Of a stretch of DNA of 64,000 bases, positions 57,456 through 64,000 are shown piece by piece (within the stretch, counting starts at the first letter, position 1; each line of letters starts with the position of its first letter). A program made the translations under genes and the position numbers. The stretch lies in NCBI GenBank assembly GCA_964035015.1, contig OZ036003.1, positions 8,448,830 to 8,512,829 of the forward strand. The letters run 5' to 3'. The notes beneath the pieces were generated by a model. The model saw nothing but the letters and a program-made list of their open reading frames with translations, was not told the DNA's origin and did no database searches. The DNA is from Corallium rubrum. Lineage: Eukaryota > Cnidaria > Anthozoa > Scleralcyonacea > Coralliidae.

Positions 57456-58022
57456 TTAAGATATACAATTCTTAGTTAATATCAAGGTTTGCCAAAGTTC
57501 CAACGCCCAGCACTTGACTAAACATATTTTACTCTAATGAAAGACTTCGCTCGAAACGTCAGCATTTCGTTATCAAACTATACACCAAATCGAAATATGG
57601 TATAGTAGGTTGATACTGCCGAAACAGAGAACGTAAGTGGTCTAACGTTTCGAGCGAAGGCCCTTCGTCAAAACGTTAGACTACTATACCATATTTCGAT
57701 TGTTGTTTCAACACTGCCTACGCAGCACACTACCTTTATACACCAAATCGTAGTTTCATTTAGGCCCACGTGCAAATTAGTTTCCTATTCAATTTGGTCC
57801 CCTATGCAAATTACATCGTGTCTATTAAAGCATAACGGGAAGATAACATAGGCTGGGACTGTTTTTTCATGTTTTGAGTTCATTATTTTTAGACACTACG
57901 TTTAGGATTATTGTCAAGGATAATCGATAAGCAAATGTTATCCTTATAGAATACCTAAACATTAAAAAGTTTCTAAAATCAGAAATGTTATGTTTACTAC
58001 GGCTGCTTCAGCCTCATGTTAT

Positions 58023-58681
<659 letters not shown>

Positions 58682-58849
58682 CGACTACTTAACTACGTTT
58701 TATCCCGACTCAGATTGTATGCGAGTCGAAACTCCGAGTTCGTCTATTCTAAGCAGTTTACCACCTTCTCACTTTGCTCTACCCAAAAAAAACAACCTGC
58801 CTATGCAGCACTCTACATTTTAACCTATATTTTGTTTGTTTGTATTTAG

Positions 58850-58982
58850 ACTCTAATTCATTGTCGTCCTGCAATGACTTAAGTCCAGCGGCTTCACTTT
58901 GCAACAGTCCTGGTGTTCTAAACGGCTCGTCACCACCCAGCAGAAGGAGGTCAAAGTCCACCGGACAGTTTGGTACTTTACG
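58850..58982 (+). CDS. trio: Trio exon: serine-rich linker
   Basis: Acceptor GTATTTAG, donor CG|GTAAGG. Completes Asp, then SNSLSSCNDLSPAASLCNSP and SPPSRRRSKSTGQFGTL. The DSLS-x-SSND-x-SPPAS pattern follows SH3-1 in Trio. Confidence 0.93.
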
Positions 58983-59099
58983 GTAAGGTTCCGATCATTT
59001 TCGGAGAGCGCACCGATTACCTGCGAGCAACATTCAAAATGGCGGCATAAAACACGCGTGTCATCATTTTCGTGTAACTATTATACAATTAAAAGTAAT

Positions 59100-59165
59100 A
59101 TTGGGCATTTCACTCGATTGCATAGAACACGCTATGCAATCGAGTGAAATGCCCAATATTACTTA
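59100..59165. repeat. short palindrome
   Basis: AGTAATATTGGGCATTTCAC...GCAT and its reverse complement, arms of about 30 bp, tiny loop. Confidence 0.85.
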
Positions 59166-59238
59166 TAATATACCCAATTCTCTCCTGGCATTACCACCTT
59201 ATTATATATACAGAACTCGCGATCAAGCTCTCGGCAAC

Positions 59239-59392
59239 GCCCTCCGTGGCTCAGTGGTCAGAGCATTGCACTAGAATCGCAAGGTCGTGGGTTCAATTCC
59301 TGCCGGAAGGCCTGTGTAGTTGCATTTTTCGCAACTGTTCCCGGTTTGGTCTTAAAATGTATATATTCTACACTCGAATTTTCCTTCACCCA
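59239..59392 (+). mobile_element. tRNA-derived SINE, reference copy
   Basis: GTGGCTCAGTGGTCAGAGCA (A box) and GGGTTCAATTCC (B box) at tRNA spacing, then GTTGCATTTTTCGCAACTG, CCGGTTTGGTCTTAAAATG and TTTTCCTTCACC. Contains an unoccupied TTAA at about 59352 where the copy at 7198-7490 carries a 93-bp insertion. The anticodon stem is imperfect, so not a functional tRNA. Confidence 0.88.
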
Positions 59393-59460
59393 AAATCCTT
59401 AGAATTATGTTTGTCTTGATCGAGACGGCGGAATAAGTTAAATGCGCACTTGACTTGAGC

Positions 59461-59510
59461 CTGCGCTTTCCGATTAGAGAGGCCTGCGGAGTAGGCTAAG
59501 AGCGTGACAC
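59461..59510. repeat. single TAGCCT-type terminus
   Basis: GGCCTGCGGAGTAGGCTA resembles the right terminus of the element at 5961-6670. The partner end is not seen. Confidence 0.4.
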
Positions 59511-59657
59511 AGAAGGGGAAAAAACCCAAAAAAAAACCCGAGCCGAAACCTAGACTCGTCTACCTGCGGTAGCCCGAGTAATTAATCGCTCGGTTAGAGT
59601 GCTTGATGGCTTATGCAGTTGAACAACTATGCATAACAACAATGGTTTCAACATTAA

Positions 59658-60440
59658 AGTGCTTGTATAAACCCAAATATGATATTACTGCATATGGATT
59701 CTATATAACGTGATTAGTTGAATGCCAAAATATTTTCTGACTTGAACTTCTATTTGTTGTTATATTGAGGTTTGTATTTCCAAAATGTTAATGAGGATGA
59801 CGTCAATGTAGGCATTTGTGTGTGTTTTTTTCTTTTCTTATGATAAACCGCTTGAAGATTTTAATGAAAAAATGACAAAATACAGAATATACTATTCAAG
59901 TATTCATTAACATGTGAATTGGGTAACATTTCTGCTGTAACGGAACACTGCGTATGCAAATTATGCCTACATAGACGTCACCATTACCATTTTGGAAATA
60001 CAAACGTCAATATAACAAGAAATAAAAGTTCAAATCAAACAATATTTTGGTACTCAACTATACACATTAACCCTTTATCGCCCAGTAGTCACTCCAATGA
60101 GGAGTAAAATCATCTGGCGGTAGCCAGAGTAAAATACTAAAGACATCGTTAGGCGATAAAGGGTTAACCGAGATAATCTATTAACCCTTTATCGCCCAGT
60201 AGCCACTCCATTGACGAGTAAAATTGTCTGGCGTTAGCCAGAGTAAAATACTAAAGACATCGTTGGGCGATAAAGGGTTAACCGAGATAATCTATTAACC
60301 CTTTATCGCCCAGTAGCCACTCCATTGACGAGTAAAATTGTCTGGCGTTAGCCAGAGTAAAATACTAAAGACATCATTGGGCGATAAAGGGTTAAATAGA
60401 ATCCATATGCAGTAATATCATATATGGGTTTATAAGCACT
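59658..60440. mobile_element. palindromic TTAA element with nested insertions
   Basis: TTAA at 59654-59657 and 60441-60444; ends AGTGCTTGTATAAACCCA and reverse complement. Arms continue through TTGGAAATACAAAC/GTTTGTATTTCCAA. The right arm is interrupted by the array at 60067-60395; without it the element is about 450 bp. Confidence 0.9.
60067..60395 (+). mobile_element. three tandem 93-bp TTAA mini-elements
   Basis: Period 114 bp: TTAA at 60067, 60181 and 60295. Each unit is CCCTTTATCGCCCA...TGGGCGATAAAGGG (14-bp TIR, one mismatch in unit 1) around GAGTAAAATTGTCTGGCG and its hairpin. Copies are separated by TTAACCGAGATAATCTATTAA. TTAA plus CCC termini resemble piggyBac-type ends. Confidence 0.93.
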
Positions 60441-60897
60441 TTAATAATCCAACAACATACGTATTCTGCTGTATATATTCAGGCTTCCCAGTGTCTCCTT
60501 ATTTTATAATACCAGAGAGAACTCTGGCACTTCATATCTCCAAAAGTTCATGCCACATTTATTTCATTTTTTGGAAACTGGTTATTTAGATTACGAGCTT
60601 CAAATTTCTTCTATCGGAAATTTCCACTTTACAGACCCCATTAACATTCTATATTGCTTACGTAAAATACGAAAAAGAAAACGTAAAATACCTTGCTTGC
60701 ACTTTCAATTGCGTGACTCTTTCCCATGGGTAGTCTTCAGAGCGTCAATATTCTCAGCATTCTTCGATCATTCTGAGACATTCCAAAATTAAGTGAAGCC
60801 CACTAGTTATGGCAACGCAATGATTTAAAATACATGCACTGTAAGGCAATGAATGCGTTTTACTGATATGATCTTTCATTTTCATCATCGTCTGTAG

Positions 60898-61003
60898 GAA
60901 GCCGTGGAGACGCGATTCAATGAAAAAGAGCATAAAGCCCTCTCAGCCTTCTCCTGTTCCCAGGAACACAAGAATATCTGGCGGTGGAAGCAAAAAGTTA
61001 CAA
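60898..61003 (+). CDS. trio: Trio exon: basic linker
   Basis: Acceptor TCGTCTGTAG, donor CAA|GTATGT. Reading phase 2 from the previous exon: R-KPWRRDSMKKSIKPSQPSP and VPRNTRISGGGSKKLQ. Parallels the LRKW...RRL...KKL segment of the Trio linker. A different open frame runs through this exon but does not fit the phase. Confidence 0.85.
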
Positions 61004-61135
61004 GTATGTTTCTAGATGAGTTTAAACGTACGTTTGTGTATTCTTGGGAAAGATTGTTGGTGTTGGTGACCGACATTTCGATTTCTTCAGCTGCGATCAT
61101 TAGTCGAACCCCTATGAAGCGCCTGCGGGCACCTT

Positions 61136-61597
61136 TGTTTACATGGAGGTAGGGTGACCCTTCTAGAAGGGTTACCCTAGTAAAAGGGTTTACCCTAGTT
61201 CATTGTCTTTCCGTGTTTCGTTTACACGAGTGCTAGGGTGACCCTGGGGGGAGGGTTACCCTATCAGCTTGCTAGGGTAACCCTGGCGGCAGGACTATCT
61301 TGTTTACATAAGCCATGTAAACGCGTTTGCTAAGGTGACCCCGGCAGCTGGGTTATGTTTCAATGAGAAAAAAAAAACGCGTACCGAACAAAATAGCTTA
61401 ACGATTTTGTGGCTGCCCTTCTTGTTCTTATACACCTTGTGAAGTCTCGAAGATATCAAGCAAATGATACCAACAATAACATGTAAACCGAAAATATAGT
61501 AAAATGGTCACGCAGAGGGAAGGTGACCCTTCTAGAAGAGTTAACCCTTCTAGAAGAGTTAACCCTTCTAGAAGGGTCACCCTACTCCATGTAAACA
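61136..61597. mobile_element. AGGGTNACCCT palindrome-word element, reference copy
   Basis: Ends TGTTTACATGGAGGTAGGGT and ACCCTACTCCATGTAAACA. Dense AGGGTGACCCT, AGGGTTACCCT and CCTTCTAGAAGG words, with a unique central part (GATTTTGTGGCTGCCCTTC). Confidence 0.85.
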
Positions 61598-63335
61598 AGG
61601 GCTATCTTTTAGGGCCAAAGAGGGGTGTCCACTTAAAAAGGGTTGCACAGTGGGGGGTACGTACGCATGTGGTGCACGTACGCATTTGATGCACAGCTTT
61701 TTGTGTCTATATACGTAGTTTGTTTTCACTATAATTCTACTAGAAATACATGAATGCAACAACCCCTCGCCCGCTTTTGCATGAATTTTTGTAAATACCT
61801 CCTGATATTCCCCTTGCGCTCTTTTTTATTGGGGGACTGGAAATAGCCACTCCTGTTGATTAAAATATAGTTTTAATTCTAGTAGAATGTTTGAAATTAA
61901 AAAACTGTAGTTTTAATATATCTATTTTTTGAAGAAAAAGGTAACGAGGAACAAAGAAAAATTTAAGGATGATATTTCGTGAGAAATATTGAGATAAAGA
62001 AATTGCACGTTGCTTCCAGGGTTTGAACTCAACCATATTACCGTGCAAGTCGACTATGTTAACCACCTGACTACCGAGGCAGGCGGAAAAATTTTGTTAA
62101 AATATTAGGGTTATATTGTACATTTCTTTCTTTCCATGTTTACAAAAAACATCGCTACAGCATCTGAAAACAGTTTTCAAACCTGGCAGCCTTCCACGGC
62201 AATATGACATTTCAAAGTGCTGAAATTGTCTTCACCTACATGCTAATAAATATTTCAACAGCATTTGTGCGTTTTACAGAAGAAGAAAAATGCTCCTTTT
62301 CCGATTTTTATGCCAAATTATGGACAAGCTACGTTAGTCACAAGTGGTTTTGACAATAAGAAAACTATTTGAAAAAAGATATTAAGACGGCAGCCACAGA
62401 TAAAATTTTAATGACACACAAAAGAGAAAACAAAATTAACAGTGATAGGATATACATAAGGAAATTGGGAAACTCGAACAGTTTTGCTACTAAATGTTCG
62501 TGATTACTGAGAGCGGCTGCTCTATATTTTTACCGTAAACTAAAACCGTTTCGCCGGCCTTTATTTCTTCGTCGGTTTTCAAGCTTCACTCTTGCTTTCT
62601 CCTCCTTTCGAGTTTCGGTTTGACGGGTTTCCTTCTACTCAAGACGTTGTTTTGCTTTATACGTAGATGTTGATTTGTTTCTGTTCTTTCAAAAGTGATA
62701 TACGTTTCCCCAAAACTCCTTTCTCAAGTCTTTTTGTCAAGAATAAATTATGTTGTTCGTTCAAATCTTTTTGTCAAGAACTATATTGTCCCCAGTACTC
62801 CACAATCTTAACCGCGGATGGTCCGTCCACACATATATAAATATATATAAATATTCAGATCACAGAAATTCGTTCGCATATCACGTTTGTCCACGCGTGT
62901 AAAATGACTCCACGCGTGTCGTGATTAGCACCCTCACCGGGCTCCGGGCCTTCGGCCCTACGCCCGGGCTCGGGGATAAAACAATCAATACAACACTGAC
63001 TGACTTAAACATGTTCTCTCTCGGTTAATCTCAAGTGTTGATTATCACTGTCATTAAAGGAAACGTTAATTTTGATATGAATTTGTCCGCTTACGAGAGA
63101 GGTTAATTTACTCACTGGAACCCAAGATAGGTGTCCATTTCCGCTTAAGAGGGGTGTCCACTTAAAAGGGGTTATAACTATAGTGTTTTATTAAAGAAAT
63201 GGCCGGGACCTCGCCTAAGTGTCCGCTTAAGAGAGGTGTCCGCTTAAGAGAGGTGTCCGCTTAAAAGGGGTGATATGGATCCGACTGTAGAGTGTCTTGA
63301 CTTTTGTATGTCTTTTGTATTTCTCTTTGTTTTAG
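61598..63335. other. intron with short repeats
   Basis: GTGTCCGCTTAAGAG-type words recur about six times at 61620-61640 and 63128-63270. A GC palindrome lies at 62938-62978 (CGGGCTCCGGGCC...CCCGGGCTCGG). A minus-strand tRNA-like relic is at 61989-62083 with GAGTTCAAACCC. No gene. Confidence 0.5.
61989..62083 (-). repeat. tRNA-like relic
   Basis: The minus strand reads TCGGTAGTCAGGTGGTTAAC (A box region) and TTGAGTTCAAACCCTGG (B box). The structure is incomplete. Confidence 0.45.
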
Positions 63336-63416
63336 GCTTTGCTTGGCGCCAGCGAGAATGATATTGATCTACTCATAAAGACCAACTCTACGCCACCTTC
63401 AGTTGGTCTTATTAAG
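63336..63416 (+). CDS. trio: Trio exon: linker
   Basis: Acceptor TTTGTTTTAG, donor AAG|GTAAGG; 27 codons, ALLGASENDIDLLIKTNSTP then PSVGLIK. Not strongly conserved, but phase 0-0 and good splice sites fit. Confidence 0.75.
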
Positions 63417-63418
63417 GT

Positions 63419-63912
63419 AAGGAAAGGTAACACGCGTGTAAGAGAATGTAACACGAATAAGGGGGAAGGTAACACGCGTGTAAGAGAATGTAACATGAAT
63501 AAGAGGGAAGGTAACACGGATAAAAGGTGAAGGTAGCACGGATAAAAGGAGAAGGTAACACGAATAAGAGGGAAGGTAACACGCGTGTAAGAGAATGTAA
63601 CATGAATAAGAGGGGAGGTAACACGGATAAAAGGAGAAGGTAACACGAATAAGAAGGAAGGTAACACGCGTGTAAGAGAATGTAACATGAATAAGAGGGA
63701 AGGTAACACGGATAAAAGGAGAAGGTAACACGGATAAAAGGAGAAGGTAACACGAATAAGAGGGAAGGTAACACGAATAAGAGGAAATGTAACACGAATA
63801 AAAAGGAAGATAACACGAATAAGAGGGAAGGTAACACGAATAAGAGGGATGGTAACACGAACAAGAGGGGGTAACACGAATAATAGGGAATGTAACACGA
63901 ATAAGTGGGGAG
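63419..63912. repeat. minisatellite of donor-like AAGGTAACACG units
   Basis: About 20 imperfect units of 20-22 bp, some forming a higher-order unit of about 85 bp with TGTAAGAGAATGTAACATG. Fills nearly the whole 533-bp intron and begins 2 bp after the true donor. Confidence 0.93.
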
Positions 63913-63949
63913 GTAAAACGAATCAAATATATATTTCTGCTCTTATAAG

Positions 63950-64000
63950 CATTCGGAGTCGTTGGAGGAAGAACTCGCGTTGGCAGAGGAGAATGAAAAC
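63950..64000 (+). CDS. trio: Trio exon: linker, cut by the window edge
   Basis: Acceptor CTCTTATAAG, then HSESLEEELALAEENEN in phase 0 to the edge. Acidic; continues outside. The polypyrimidine tract is modest, so confidence is lower. Confidence 0.65.

Noticed and set aside
57530-57690. Possible hammerhead ribozyme (GAAACGTC near CTAATGA)
   Set aside because: Stem II cannot form with the required core spacing; the motif is more likely part of a retroelement end repeat.
59239-59312. Functional tRNA gene
   Set aside because: A and B boxes are good, but the anticodon stem is mispaired and a SINE tail follows; the same family occurs in decayed copies.
60904-61152. 82-codon open frame over the linker exon
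   Set aside because: Its frame disagrees with the incoming splice phase; the phase-correct frame gives the basic Trio linker.

Overview
The window is eukaryotic nuclear DNA from an animal. It is dominated by one very large, intron-rich plus-strand gene: the middle portion of a Trio/Kalirin-type Rho guanine-nucleotide exchange factor. I could join 25 exons from 1221 to the window edge at 64000. Their splice phases agree throughout and give 1066 uninterrupted codons. In order they encode part of the spectrin-repeat array, the first DH-PH module (GEF1), an SH3-like domain, and the serine/basic linker that precedes the second GEF in this family. The SEC14 end, the earlier spectrin repeats and GEF2 lie outside the window. 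The host looks like an anthozoan cnidarian, most likely a stony coral. This is inference, from the invertebrate-like Trio sequence, the AT-rich introns and the repeat spectrum; nothing here proves the species.

Layout. 1-1200: a minus-strand two-exon gene start (zinc-finger-like, unidentified) and a plus-strand orphan exon. 1221-16838: first three Trio exons, with two large introns of palindromic elements, a 133-copy GTTC array, a 68-bp satellite and 5S-derived SINEs. 16839-32985: a 16-kb intron holding SINEs, TTAA-flanked elements, a 477-bp palindrome and about 6 kb with nothing recognised. 32986-39202: the last spectrin-repeat exons. 39203-47070: the DH-PH exons, including a 36-nt micro-exon. 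47071-64000: post-PH exons, the SH3-like exon and linker exons, again separated by repeats.

About nine copies of a 5S rRNA-derived SINE are present, with two alternative 3' tails. There are also tRNA-derived SINEs, a 5'-truncated LINE, a BEL/Pao-like gag relic, hAT-like and MULE-like non-autonomous elements, and at least five long palindromic elements flanked by TTAA. A separate 93-bp TTAA-flanked mini-element recurs. One copy sits inside a tRNA-SINE exactly where a sister SINE in the same window still has an unoccupied TTAA, and three tandem copies sit inside one of the long palindromes. Several elements are built internally from iterated short palindromic words. These repeats are the most unusual content; the protein-coding story is one gene of a well-known family.

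Limits: all homology statements come from reading translated motifs, not from searches. Exon borders are inferred from splice consensus plus frame continuity. Repeat families are defined only by comparison within the window.
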